Positions 38,794 through 47,527 are shown, counted from the first letter of the stretch. The stretch: 64,000 bases of DNA from Pseudomonadota bacterium (GCA_021325025.1 JAJPHZ010000038.1:96150-160149), one strand, 5' to 3'. Notes: generated by a model from the sequence alone, not told the origin. Translations and numbers: made by a program.

Positions 38794-40062
38794 GTGGCAG
38801 AAACCGTACTGGTGGTGGATGATGAGGAGCGGATTCGGTCCTCTCTGAAGGGTATTTTAGCTGACGAAGGTTTCCGGGTGCTGGATACCGGCCGCGCGCC
38901 GGCGGTGATGGATATCATCGTCAAGGAGCGGCCGCGCCTGGTGCTGCTCGACGTCTGGATGCCGGACATCGACGGCATCGAACTGCTGCGGCGCATCAAG
39001 GAGACCGCCCCGCAAACCGAGGTCATCATGATCTCCGGCCACGGCAACATCAACAGCGCCGTCGCGGCGACCAAGCTGGGTGCTGCCGATTTCATCGAAA
39101 AGCCGTTTTCCGTCGACGGTCTGCTCGGCTCGATCGGCCGCGTCCTCACCCCCGATACCGGCCCAACGCCGGTCGAAGGCGGCCCCGCCAAGTCCGGCGT
39201 GGAGCCGAAAATCGGCGCGACCGCCTCTCGCAAGAGCCTGCCGCAGCGCACCATCAGGAAGTCGATCGTAATCGGCGGACAGGGGTTGCATACCGGACTC
39301 AAGACCGGCGTGATTCTGTATCCGGCACCGCCCGGTTCCGGCATCTCGTTCACTCCCCTGTCGGGCGACGTGATGGCGCCGGCGCGCGTGCAGAGCGTGA
39401 CCGACACCGGTTACAACACCACGCTGGCCAACGGCGCTTACGTGGTGCGCACGGTCGAGCACCTGATGTCGGCCTTGCACGGCTTTGGTATCACCAATTT
39501 GCTGGTCAAAACGCAGGGTGAAGTGCCGGCGCTCGACGGCTCGGCGCTGGAGTTCTGCCGCCTGCTGGCCGATGCGGGGGTGCAGGAGCAGGCGGCGCGC
39601 GTGCAGCCGCTTTATGTCGAGCGGCCAATCGTGCTCGGCCAGGAAAAGGACGGCGGCGAGTATATTCGCGTCGAGCCCGCTGACCATCTGATTATCGACT
39701 ACACGCTGATTTATCCCGCGCCGATCGGGGTTCAGAAAGTTCACTTCGAACTGACCCGGCCACAGGACTACGTGCGTGAAATTGCGCCGGCGCGGACCTT
39801 CGGCTTCCTGGCCGAGATGCGCAAGCTGTCGGAGATGGGACTGGCCAACGGCGGGCGGCTGGACAACGTCATCCTGGTTGACGACGAGAAGGTCGTGAAC
39901 ACCAAGCTGCGGTTTCCCGACGAGTTCGCGCGGCACAAGGTCCTGGACCTGATGGGCGACCTCTACCTGCTGGGGCGGCCGCTAATCGGCCATATCACGG
40001 CGTCCAAGACCGGGCATTCCGACAACCTCGCCCTGGTCAGACGCCTGCTGCAAGCGGCTTGA
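38794..40062 (+). CDS. lpxC: response-regulator receiver fused to LpxC deacetylase
   Basis: A 422-aa fusion protein. Residues 1-118 are a receiver with acidic pair Asp9/Asp10, phospho-acceptor Asp53 (LLDVWMPDIDG), Ser81 and Lys103 (FIEKPF), most like the NtrX/NtrC class. A Pro/Gly-rich linker (about 119-150) leads to a full LpxC domain. Zinc ligands are His223, His381 and Asp385, the general base is Glu222 (TVEHLMSALHG), and Asp389 and His408 (KTGHSDN) are present. LpxC deacetylates UDP-3-O-acyl-GlcNAc, the committed step of lipid A. The GTG start has GAGGG eight bases upstream. A TTG at 38755 would add 13 residues. The output domain being an enzyme suggests direct phospho-control. Confidence 0.93.
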   Translation: MAETVLVVDDEERIRSSLKGILADEGFRVLDTGRAPAVMDIIVKERPRLVLLDVWMPDIDGIELLRRIKETAPQTEVIMISGHGNINSAVAATKLGAADFIEKPFSVDGLLGSIGRVLTPDTGPTPVEGGPAKSGVEPKIGATASRKSLPQRTIRKSIVIGGQGLHTGLKTGVILYPAPPGSGISFTPLSGDVMAPARVQSVTDTGYNTTLANGAYVVRTVEHLMSALHGFGITNLLVKTQGEVPALDGSALEFCRLLADAGVQEQAARVQPLYVERPIVLGQEKDGGEYIRVEPADHLIIDYTLIYPAPIGVQKVHFELTRPQDYVREIAPARTFGFLAEMRKLSEMGLANGGRLDNVILVDDEKVVNTKLRFPDEFARHKVLDLMGDLYLLGRPLIGHITASKTGHSDNLALVRRLLQAA

Positions 40063-40126
40063 ACGCTACAGGTTCCGACGCTTTCGCACCCATCAGCGGT
40101 TCAGCATTGGATTAGGCTGCAAGATC

Positions 40127-40849
40127 GTGGCTGCTCCCTCCTCTCAGCACAATCACTTCAGGATGCGCGATTACCGCATCAAGCCGGTGCCGGGTCGCGT
40201 CGCCGTGCTGGCCAGCGGCGGACTGGACAGCTCGGTAATGCTGGCGCGCATTGCACGCAGACGGCGCGAGGTGTTTCCTCTCTACATCCGCACCGGACTG
40301 GTGTGGGAAAAGGACGAACTGGCGGTGCTGCGCCAATTCATCACAGCCGTGGGCGTCGAATCGATCCGCCCGGTCAGCGTGCTGCACGTGCCGATGAACG
40401 ACGTCGCGGCGGACCATTGGAGCATGACCGGCGAGCAGGTACCCGGTTACCACGCCGCGCTGTCTTCCAACTACATCCCGGGCCGCAACCTCACGCTGCT
40501 GTCCAAGGCGGCGGTGTTTTGCGCGCGCCACCGCATCGGTGAGGTCGCGATGGCGCTGCTGGAGGCGAATCCATTTCCCGACGCCCAGCCGATGTTCTTC
40601 GACGCACTGATCAAGGCGGTCGATCTCGGCGTTGGCCTGCGGCTTAGGATCTCCACGCCCTGGGTGGGCAAATCCAAGGCCGAGGTAATCGCGCTGGGAC
40701 GCGGTCTGCCTCTGCACTTGTCGGTGTCGTGCATCAAGCCGCGCGGCGCGCTTCATTGCGGTCAGTGCACCAAGTGCGCCGAGCGCGTCGAGGGCTTCCG
40801 CCTCGCCGGCATCACGGATCCGACCCGCTACCGCCGCCCCCCGGCCTGA
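40127..40849 (+). CDS. QueC-like PP-loop ATPase
   Basis: A 240-aa member of the 7-cyano-7-deazaguanine synthase (QueC/ExsB) family. The PP-loop SGGLDSS is near residue 30. The C-terminal zinc motif C-x8-C-x2-C-x2-C (CIKP...HCGQCTKC) matches QueC. Whether it makes preQ0 is unsure: no queD, queE or folE lies nearby and the middle region looks divergent. The start is GTG 40127; ATG 40163 is an alternative that begins closer to the family N-terminus. Confidence 0.8.
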   Translation: MAAPSSQHNHFRMRDYRIKPVPGRVAVLASGGLDSSVMLARIARRRREVFPLYIRTGLVWEKDELAVLRQFITAVGVESIRPVSVLHVPMNDVAADHWSMTGEQVPGYHAALSSNYIPGRNLTLLSKAAVFCARHRIGEVAMALLEANPFPDAQPMFFDALIKAVDLGVGLRLRISTPWVGKSKAEVIALGRGLPLHLSVSCIKPRGALHCGQCTKCAERVEGFRLAGITDPTRYRRPPA

Positions 40850-41047
40850 ATCCTCCGCTTCTTCTTCTCGAAATGAGACTGTCGATTCTAAGGGACACCG
40901 CAGCGTAAGCTGATAGTTCATCTTGACGCCCTCTGCGGGAAGGGCGAGGATCAACTTCCTTGGCGCGCGACGCTATTTCTTCAGCGCCGCGCGCTAGATT
41001 TTAATGCGCCTGGCCCCCAAGCAGCGCTAGGCGCTGATGACCCTCGC

Positions 41048-41086
41048 CCGGCGCTGCGCGCCGGCCTCTCCCCTCCGGGAGAGGCC
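41048..41086. repeat. compound palindrome, REP-like or terminator-like
   Basis: Two overlapping perfect inverted repeats: CCGGCGC-TGC-GCGCCGG at 41048-41064, then GGCCTCTCCC-CTCC-GGGAGAGGCC at 41063-41086, sharing two bases. No T-run follows on either strand. The second hairpin resembles dispersed elements seen in other GC-rich genomes. Whether copies exist elsewhere in this genome cannot be told from one window. Confidence 0.5.
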
Positions 41087-41471
41087 AATCCAACTCTGAC
41101 CCTGGGAAAATCGGCGATCTCGAAATGAAAGGGGGAGCGAAAAAGTGGCGCAAACAACGAACAGCAAAGTCTCCGCGTCACAACAACCACAGGAACCACG
41201 TGGCTCCAACTGGCACATTGTTCCACGATCGATGCCGGCATGATAACCATCCCCGGCCAGGATTTCCCCGCTACAACCGGTCCGCGAAGCACGCAAAGCC
41301 TGTCGTAAAATCACTTTTCGCGCGCGACGAAGATGCGACACTTACTGGCCGCAGCGAGCTAGCCTTCCTTGGCTAACGACGTCGTCCGATAGAACGCTAC
41401 CGACCAAGCGCCCGCCAGCCCTGATTTTTGAATACAACGCCGGCGATCGTTGCCTCTTGCCGGGCTCCATC

Positions 41472-41487
41472 TGGCACATGACGTGCG
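41472..41487 (+). promoter_or_regulatory. sigma-54 promoter candidate before the first DUF1329 gene
   Basis: TGGCAC (41472-41477) and GTGC (41483-41486) with the GG and GC doublets exactly 12 bases apart, against the consensus TGGCACG-N4-TTGC. Transcription would start near 41498, which would exclude the ATG at 41494 and favour the in-frame ATG at 41515 or a later start. Confidence 0.45.
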
Positions 41488-41493
41488 AACGCC

Positions 41494-42942
41494 ATGGCTA
41501 GAAGCATCAGTCCGATGAGCGTTTCAACTCGAATCGCACCGCCCTGCTCTGCTCGCTCTGAGCCCAATAGCGCGCCGTTGCGTGGAACATCTCTTTTCCA
41601 GATCCGAATCCTCACGGCTGCTGTTGGAGCGGTGCTCGCCTGCCTGCTTTTGAGTCTCACCAATTCCGGGGCGGAGCCATGGACCTTCGACCCGCAGGCA
41701 TACGACTCGCTGGTAGACGCTGACTCACCACAAGCCATCCCGCCCGGCACCCGTATCAACTCGACAAACTGGCAGCAGTATAGACACTTTTTGCCCATCG
41801 GCATCCAGGCGTTGTTCAGTCACAGCTATCAGTGGAGTGTTCCCACGGGTCCCGACGGCGAGATCGTCGTCGGTCCGACCGTAAGGGTTTCGCAACCTTA
41901 CAAGTACCGCCTGGATACCGAAAAGTATGCCGGCCGGACCAAACTGCTGCACAACCCCGACGGCTCGGTGGGGATTTCCGGCTACGTCGCCGGACTTCCG
42001 TTTCCCCAGCTTGACCGCCGCGACCCGGACCTCGTGTCTAAGCTAATTTACAACAGTTATTTTCGATACCATCCGGCCATCCTGTTCTACCGTCAACGCG
42101 GCTTGCTGTTCGATACGTATATGAATCGCAGCGACAGCACCGCCACGGTGGTGGAGTTTAGGCTTAATCACATCAGCGATTTCGGCTATCCGTTGTCCCA
42201 GCCGCTCGCGCCCAACGACTTCTTCTTTACTTCAAACATCACAGTGGAAGCACCAGAACAAATCAAATACACGGTCAATCTTCAAATCTACTATGACAAT
42301 CCCAACCAGCGCCAGGAGATCTATACCTATATTCCAGCGCTCAGACGTTCGGTCAGGCGTTCCGCCGCGGCCCGGTGCGCGCCGATCGTTGGCGCCGATC
42401 TCGTGCAGGATGATGCTTATCCACGCCCGGTTCTACTCAACGAGTTTTCGTACAGGGTATGGGGAAAGAAAAAGATTTTGGAACAAAAGCACCTGGACCG
42501 CAGTCGCCTGTTTGACCCGGACTCCTACAATTTCCGCGGTGTCCCCGGATGGCCCAAACCGTCGCTCGGTCCCTGGGAATTGCGCACGGTCTGGGTAGTC
42601 GAGGAACGCACCCTGCCCTCGAATAGTTCCTACTGCTATGGTAGCCGGGTTACCTATCTGGACGAAGATCAGTTCTTGTACGCCGACCTGGATATCTACG
42701 ACCCCGCGCTTAGGCTGTGGAAACTGTCCAACAGCGGCTCTACCACAACACCACTTAACGATGGTCACGACAGCGTTTGGATGCAGGCCGACGTCAGGAC
42801 GATGACCCTGGATCTGCTAAACAGCCATGCCACCGTGTCGATCCAGATTGAGCCGGCCAGGCTCAACGGTGAGGTCCCCGAGAAGTATCGCGACGTTCAG
42901 GTGTGGGCGCTCCCCGCGGGCCTGCCACAGATGAGTCCATAA
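41494..42942 (+). CDS. DUF1329 protein (outer-membrane lipid-trafficking type)
   Basis: A 482-aa secreted protein of the DUF1329 family, which has a LolA/LolB-like fold and often appears with hydrophobic-substrate catabolism genes. A signal peptide core (about residues 35-60, ending TNSGA) follows an unusually long N-terminal extension, so the true start may be ATG 41515 or later. Family motifs are QQYRHFLPIGIQALF, ALRRSVRRSAAARCAPIVGADLVQDD and VPGWPKPSLGPWELRTVWVVE. It is a paralogue of the gene at 47528-48865. The transport substrate is unknown; a steroid, terpenoid or hydrocarbon is a context guess. Confidence 0.85.
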   Translation: MARSISPMSVSTRIAPPCSARSEPNSAPLRGTSLFQIRILTAAVGAVLACLLLSLTNSGAEPWTFDPQAYDSLVDADSPQAIPPGTRINSTNWQQYRHFLPIGIQALFSHSYQWSVPTGPDGEIVVGPTVRVSQPYKYRLDTEKYAGRTKLLHNPDGSVGISGYVAGLPFPQLDRRDPDLVSKLIYNSYFRYHPAILFYRQRGLLFDTYMNRSDSTATVVEFRLNHISDFGYPLSQPLAPNDFFFTSNITVEAPEQIKYTVNLQIYYDNPNQRQEIYTYIPALRRSVRRSAAARCAPIVGADLVQDDAYPRPVLLNEFSYRVWGKKKILEQKHLDRSRLFDPDSYNFRGVPGWPKPSLGPWELRTVWVVEERTLPSNSSYCYGSRVTYLDEDQFLYADLDIYDPALRLWKLSNSGSTTTPLNDGHDSVWMQADVRTMTLDLLNSHATVSIQIEPARLNGEVPEKYRDVQVWALPAGLPQMSP

Positions 42943-43016
42943 GGTTGGGCTATGCGCGCGGTGACGTTACAGGATGCAAGCAGGCTCGTAAGCGAGATGA
43001 TCAAGGCATTGCATGC

Positions 43017-44258
43017 TCACCGATAATAGGGCATCACCTGTTCGCCGAACAGCCTAATCTGCTCCTTTAATATATCGATTGGCATCAAACCGAGGTCGCC
43101 GCCATTATTGAAGTTGAAGTACTCGGGATTTACGTTTTCGGTTAACTCGTCCATTTTGCGCCGTACATCACTGATTCCTCCGGCCAAAATGCCGTCGGTC
43201 CGGTGCAGGCGTTCTATCGTCCATTCGCTTCGCGGCAGCCGCGCCTTGCCAAGCGGCCACCGCGCCTCATCTTCGGGCAGACGGAACGCCTCCCAGAACC
43301 CGAAGTAGCCACCGAACTCGTGATACCAGACACCGGCTGAGCCGGCCTCGGCAATCTTCAAGGCTTGCTGCGTATCCCGGCCGATGTAAATCGATTTCGC
43401 GGGCGCTATCCCTTCGCCCAGGCGAAGAGCCCTGCCGGCGCGTTGACCTTCGCTGCGGTAAAGCTCAGCCAGGCGGTGCACATCCTTGAGGCCGGGCGTC
43501 ACGATCACCGGCACAACCCCTTCCCGGGCGCACCACACGATGGTCGAATCGCTTGCGGAAAATGCCTGAAACAGCTTGGGGTGCGGTTTCTGGTACGGTT
43601 TTGGAACAACCGAGATTTTCCGCACTCGTCCATCTATTACCTCGCCCGGCAATCCGTATCTCTCGGTCCAGCGGGCGGCCGGCCAGGGGGTGCCTTCCTC
43701 GAATGGGTAAGGGTATTCCCAGAATTCACCTTTGAACGAAAATCCTTCTTCGCTCCACCCAAGCTTGAGGATACGGAAATTCTCCTCGAAAGCTCGCCGG
43801 TTGGCCTGATCGATTTCGCTCTGATCGCTCGCCGTGCTCTGGATGTGAAGTTTCTGCGCCATCGAATTGAGCCATCGCGCCTGGTAGCCGCGCGCCATCC
43901 CCACGATCGTCCGTCCCTCAGTAAGCTGATCAAGCCAGGCGGTTTCGATTGCAAGCCGCAGCGGATCCCATCCCGGCAGCACGTATCCCACCGGGCCGAC
44001 CTTGATGTTTCTGGTTTGCATCGCGATATAAAGAAACAATGACGGGACGCTGCCCACCTCGAGACCTTCGGTGGCGAGATGATGCTCCGCCGCGGTGATA
44101 GCCTCGAAGCCCAGGTCGTCCGCCATCTTCGCTACTTCGATTATCTCCTTGAACAACCGTTGCCAGCGCTCGGTGCGATGCGCTATCGGGCGCAGCCTTT
44201 CACGTTCCTCGAGGGTTGCCGGAAGCGCCGGTAGTAGCGGTCCAATTAGAAATTTCAC
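43017..44258 (-). CDS. LLM class flavin-dependent oxidoreductase
   Basis: A 413-aa luciferase-like monooxygenase (bacterial luciferase/F420-reductase superfamily). It has the N-terminal barrel start KFLIGPLLP, EAITAAEHH near residue 60, VGPVGYVLPGWDPLRLAIETAWLDQLTEGR and the C-terminal FAFWEAFRLP-like region. The start is the GTG at 44258 behind GAGGA; the frame runs on for 38 more codons without support. Such enzymes oxygenate or dehydrogenate small hydrophobic substrates with FMN or F420. The gene is divergent from the molybdopterin oxidoreductase. Confidence 0.87.
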   Translation of the reverse strand: MKFLIGPLLPALPATLEERERLRPIAHRTERWQRLFKEIIEVAKMADDLGFEAITAAEHHLATEGLEVGSVPSLFLYIAMQTRNIKVGPVGYVLPGWDPLRLAIETAWLDQLTEGRTIVGMARGYQARWLNSMAQKLHIQSTASDQSEIDQANRRAFEENFRILKLGWSEEGFSFKGEFWEYPYPFEEGTPWPAARWTERYGLPGEVIDGRVRKISVVPKPYQKPHPKLFQAFSASDSTIVWCAREGVVPVIVTPGLKDVHRLAELYRSEGQRAGRALRLGEGIAPAKSIYIGRDTQQALKIAEAGSAGVWYHEFGGYFGFWEAFRLPEDEARWPLGKARLPRSEWTIERLHRTDGILAGGISDVRRKMDELTENVNPEYFNFNNGGDLGLMPIDILKEQIRLFGEQVMPYYR

Positions 44259-44351
44259 CTTGGTTTCCTCGCTGAAGATCTGACTAAACCGATCGCGCCG
44301 GCTGTGCACTGCCGCTATCCGTTTGGCGACGAAGGGCAATGCGGTGTGCAC

Positions 44352-44366
44352 GCAAGATGCATACCT
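44352..44366 (-). promoter_or_regulatory. weak sigma-54 promoter candidate before the LLM oxidoreductase gene
   Basis: On the minus strand AGGTATG-CATC-TTGC: the -12 TTGC is perfect and the GG/GC spacing is right, but the -24 box has only GG, A and G of the consensus. Start of transcription would be near 44340, about 80 bases before the GTG. Confidence 0.28.
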
Positions 44367-44487
44367 GTCCAATTCCCGTTGCCATCACGGCCATGGAGCA
44401 TCCGACGTGGATATCGTCAGCCGCAAAAGCCGCGCTAGCTACTAAAGCATCCACCCGGCTACATACCGCACCGGCTCATCTCGCGCT

Positions 44488-44502
44488 GGCGCACATAGCG
44501 CC
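44488..44502. promoter_or_regulatory. activator-site palindrome GGCGC-N5-GCGCC
   Basis: GGCGC-ACATA-GCGCC, a perfect dyad centred at 44495. It lies about 93 bases upstream of the predicted start of the plus-strand sigma-54 promoter and about 155 bases from the minus-strand one, both usual distances for an enhancer-binding protein. Confidence 0.55.
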
Positions 44503-44560
44503 ATCAGCGGTTCGATGACGTATTTCCGGGTTGTCCGGCATTTGCGGAACTCATTGGATC

Positions 44561-44577
44561 TTGGTATGTGATTTGCT
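44561..44577 (+). promoter_or_regulatory. sigma-54 promoter candidate before the molybdopterin oxidoreductase gene
   Basis: TTGGTATG-TGAT-TTGCT: -12 TTGCT is perfect, -24 TTGG and the A and G are right, spacing GG to GC is 12. The predicted transcript starts near 44588, leaving a leader of about 11 bases before the GTG at 44599. Confidence 0.48.
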
Positions 44578-44598
44578 CACTTGCTTGCGCAGATCATT

Positions 44599-46752
44599 GT
44601 GGGCAATACACAAGTAAAATCGTTTTGTCGGCTGTGTGTCGGCAGTTGTGGGATGGTGCTGACGCTGGACGAAAACCGGCGTATCGTCGGGATTCGCGGC
44701 GACAAGGAACATCCTGCCACTTCGGGCTACGTATGCATCAAGGGATTGCAGTCTCCGCAGGCGCACAACTGCTCCGGTCGTCTGCTACATCCCCTTAAGC
44801 GTGGCCCCGACGGCTCGTTCCATCGCATCGCGCTGGACCAGGCGCTGGATGAAATCGCGGCGCGTCTTCAAACCATAATTGAACGTGACGGACCCCAGGC
44901 GGTGGCTGCGTTTCGCGGCACCCAGAGCGGACTGAATTCCACCGCTTACCGCATCCTGCCCGATTTCCTGGCAGCGATTGGATCGCCGTCCTTCTTCTCC
45001 ACCATGACGGTGGATCAATCCGCCAAGTGGGTATGCATCGAACGCCTCGGCGCCTGGGGCGCCGGACGCCACCCCTTCCACAGTTCGGACGTGCTCCTGA
45101 TATTTGGCGGCAACCCGCTGGTTTCAATCTCGACGGTCGGCTTTGACCCATTGAACGTGAGCCGTCAAATGAAGGCAGCCAAGGCTCGCGGGATGAAGCT
45201 GATCGTGATCGACCCGCGCCGCACCGAGACTGCCCGCCATGCCGACCTGTTTCTGCAGCCCTATCCCGGAGAGGACCCGGCGATTGCGGGAGGCATGCTG
45301 CGGATCATCCTCGAACAAGGCTGGCAGGACTCCGACTTTTGCACCCGCTATGTGGACGATCTGCACGCCCTGTACCGCGCACTCCAACCGCTGAGCTCCG
45401 AATACGTTGAACGCCGTGCCGGGCTCGCGCGCGGCGACTTGTATAAGGCCGCCCGCCTGTTCGCCCACGATTGTAAACGAGGGGCCGCCATCAGCGGCAC
45501 CGGCCCGGACATGTCGTCCCACTCCAATCTGGCCGAACATCTAATTGAGAGCCTCAACGTAATCTGCGGCAGATATGCACGCGCCGGCGACGCCGTACCA
45601 AATCCCGGGGTACTGTCACCGCGCCGGCGGCGGGTGGCGCGGGTTATCGGGCCGCGGCGCTCCTGGGAAAAGGGGTATCGCAGCCGTGTCGGCGGCGTCG
45701 GCATGCTATTCGGCGAAATGATGGCAGGGATCCTGGCAGATGAAATCCTCATCCCAAGCAAAGGACAGATCAAAGCCTTGCTCGTCGACGGCGGCAACCC
45801 GGTCAATGCTCTTCCGGACCAGATCAAAACCGTGCAAGCGCTGCGCGCACTGGAACTGCTGGTCACGATCGACCCCGTCATGACGAATACCGTACGGCTC
45901 TCTCATTATGTCATTGCACCCAAGTTGCAGTACGAGCGGGCCGACCTCCCTACCACTAAGGACTACGAAACCGTTTTCTTTCATGTACCGTTCAGCCAGT
46001 ACACGCCTGAAATCGTCAAGCCGCCGCCAGGCTCTGAAGTCGTCGACGACTGGTACGTATTCTGGGCCATCGCAAAACGCCTGGGCCGCACTATCACTTA
46101 CGATGGCGTCCCCTTGAACATGTCAACTTCACCCACCACTGACGACCTCCTGGCAATTCTCACACGTAACTCACAGGTGCCGCTGGAAGAGATCAAGCGC
46201 TATCCGGGCGGAAAGATTTTCGAAACCAAACCGCAGATCGTTGAACACGGAGGCGATGCCACCTCCCGGTTTGCACTTTTCCCCGCGGACGTAGCCGAAG
46301 AACTCGACGATTACCTGACACAGCCCTTCGATGGAACGCCACGCGCCATCAGCAGCGGCCGCCTTTTCAGCCATCGACTGTCGGTCCGCCGTCTGCGCGA
46401 AGTTTCCAACACCATGTACCACGACCTCCCCGCAATCCGCCGCCTTCGTCCAAACAACCCGGCTTGGATGAATCCCGCTGATATGCACCGGCTCGGACTC
46501 AAGCCTGGCAACAGAGTCATGCTCGTGTCCGATCACGGACGCGTCGCGGCAATCGTCCAACCCGATGCCGCTGTCCGCACCGGCGTAGTGTCGATGAGCC
46601 ACGGCTGGGGGGCGCTACCGGAGGACGGTGCGGACCCGGCCGAAGTCGGCTCTGCGATAAACCTGCTCATCAGCACCGAACGCGACTGCGAGGCAATCAA
46701 TGCCATGCCCCGGCAATCCGCCATACCCGTGGCAATAGTGCCGCTGCCCTGA
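44599..46752 (+). CDS. molybdopterin-dependent oxidoreductase
   Basis: A 717-aa enzyme of the DMSO-reductase superfamily. The N-terminal 4Fe-4S site has Cys10, 13, 17 and 46 (CRLCVGSCG...CIKG). The molybdopterin domain spans about 50-570 (SDVLLIFGGNP, IDPRRTETARHADLFLQPYPGEDPA). The C-terminal dinucleotide-binding domain is about 585-715 (RLRPNNPAWMNPADMHRLGLKPGN). No Tat signal, so it is cytoplasmic. At the place of the FDH Sec/Cys ligand I see TMTVDQSAKW without Cys, so it is probably not a formate dehydrogenase. The frame reaches TTG 44581; I chose GTG 44599 because of the promoter. Confidence 0.85.
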   Translation: MGNTQVKSFCRLCVGSCGMVLTLDENRRIVGIRGDKEHPATSGYVCIKGLQSPQAHNCSGRLLHPLKRGPDGSFHRIALDQALDEIAARLQTIIERDGPQAVAAFRGTQSGLNSTAYRILPDFLAAIGSPSFFSTMTVDQSAKWVCIERLGAWGAGRHPFHSSDVLLIFGGNPLVSISTVGFDPLNVSRQMKAAKARGMKLIVIDPRRTETARHADLFLQPYPGEDPAIAGGMLRIILEQGWQDSDFCTRYVDDLHALYRALQPLSSEYVERRAGLARGDLYKAARLFAHDCKRGAAISGTGPDMSSHSNLAEHLIESLNVICGRYARAGDAVPNPGVLSPRRRRVARVIGPRRSWEKGYRSRVGGVGMLFGEMMAGILADEILIPSKGQIKALLVDGGNPVNALPDQIKTVQALRALELLVTIDPVMTNTVRLSHYVIAPKLQYERADLPTTKDYETVFFHVPFSQYTPEIVKPPPGSEVVDDWYVFWAIAKRLGRTITYDGVPLNMSTSPTTDDLLAILTRNSQVPLEEIKRYPGGKIFETKPQIVEHGGDATSRFALFPADVAEELDDYLTQPFDGTPRAISSGRLFSHRLSVRRLREVSNTMYHDLPAIRRLRPNNPAWMNPADMHRLGLKPGNRVMLVSDHGRVAAIVQPDAAVRTGVVSMSHGWGALPEDGADPAEVGSAINLLISTERDCEAINAMPRQSAIPVAIVPLP

Positions 46753-46931
46753 GCCGGCGAACTTACCATCCTCTCTAACTAGCGTCCTCTTAGAGCGCGT
46801 CAATCGTCCAAGTGGCATACCTGTCAGTATTCCCGGTCCGGCCAGTGAGCGAAGCCGGGGAAAGAGCGGCCATCTGAAGTGCAATCGTGCATCTCAACCG
46901 CATCGCGTACACTGGCCGCGATGCGAACCAT

Positions 46932-47345
46932 CTAGCCGAGCAGGTCTCCCATCGCTTGCTGAACCGTGTAGCTGTCCACGTACTCGCGGACGCGATCGAT
47001 CCGTCCGTCCCTCAGCTCGAAGACGAAGCAATAGTAGTTGTCGTAGATCCTGCCGTTAGCAACCTCGCCGTAATTGTGCATCTCCGCGATCACCGTGTCT
47101 CCGTCGACGTGACTATAGCGGACTTCCGTATTAAGTCCTTTGGGGAAAATGTTTGAACTACCGCCGGCAAACCAGTCGCGGATTCCCTGCTTGCCCTTCT
47201 TGACCCCGGCGATGCCGGGCAAACTGCCGCACACCCACCATTCTACTTCTTCGGTGAAGTTCCTCAGCGCTCCCTCCAAATCGTTTTCCACCAGCAGCAA
47301 TTGCCAGGTGGACCGAATCAGCTCCCTCTTGTCGTTTGGGTCCAC
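46932..47345 (-). CDS. SnoaL-like/NTF2-fold protein
   Basis: A 137-aa cone-shaped NTF2-superfamily protein (ENDLEGALRNFTEEVEWWVCG, then GKQGIRDWF and YVDSYTVQQAMGDLL at the C-terminus). Family members are ketosteroid isomerases, polyketide cyclases or dehydratases, or binding proteins. The start is the GTG at 47345, with a perfect AAGGAGG seven bases upstream. It lies 182 bases downstream of the second DUF1329 gene on the same strand and may be read from the same sigma-54 promoter. Confidence 0.78.
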   Translation of the reverse strand: MDPNDKRELIRSTWQLLLVENDLEGALRNFTEEVEWWVCGSLPGIAGVKKGKQGIRDWFAGGSSNIFPKGLNTEVRYSHVDGDTVIAEMHNYGEVANGRIYDNYYCFVFELRDGRIDRVREYVDSYTVQQAMGDLLG

Positions 47346-47527
47346 GGCCTTCCCTCCTTGCCCGGATGCTCTGAGGCGCGCCCGCAACCGGATCGCACGC
47401 TTCGTATTGCTGCCAGCTCCTCGACGCTGATCATCGTTCCGATATCGCACCCCCAATTAACCTATAGCGCACGTCTCCGCCATCATCCACAGTCGCGGAT
47501 AGACGCACTTGCGGCAAGTCCGGCTTA

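Larger units (their letters stand above)
40850..41493. other. 644-base intergenic region at the edge of the catabolic island
   Basis: No gene is supported. An open frame at 41125-41376 (plus) is Lys/Arg/His-rich without family or RBS. The region holds a compound palindrome (41048-41086) and a sigma-54-like promoter just before the DUF1329 gene. It marks the boundary between the housekeeping run and the accessory island. Confidence 0.45.
44259..44598. other. divergent control region between LLM oxidoreductase and molybdopterin oxidoreductase
   Basis: A 340-base non-coding spacer. It holds a sigma-54 promoter candidate in each direction (44352-44366 minus, 44561-44577 plus) and one GGCGC-N5-GCGCC palindrome (44488-44502) between them. 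No open frame with an RBS is present. Confidence 0.5.

Noticed and set aside
41125..41376. 83-codon plus-strand frame in the island border gap
   Set aside because: Basic, low-complexity translation without an RBS or family.
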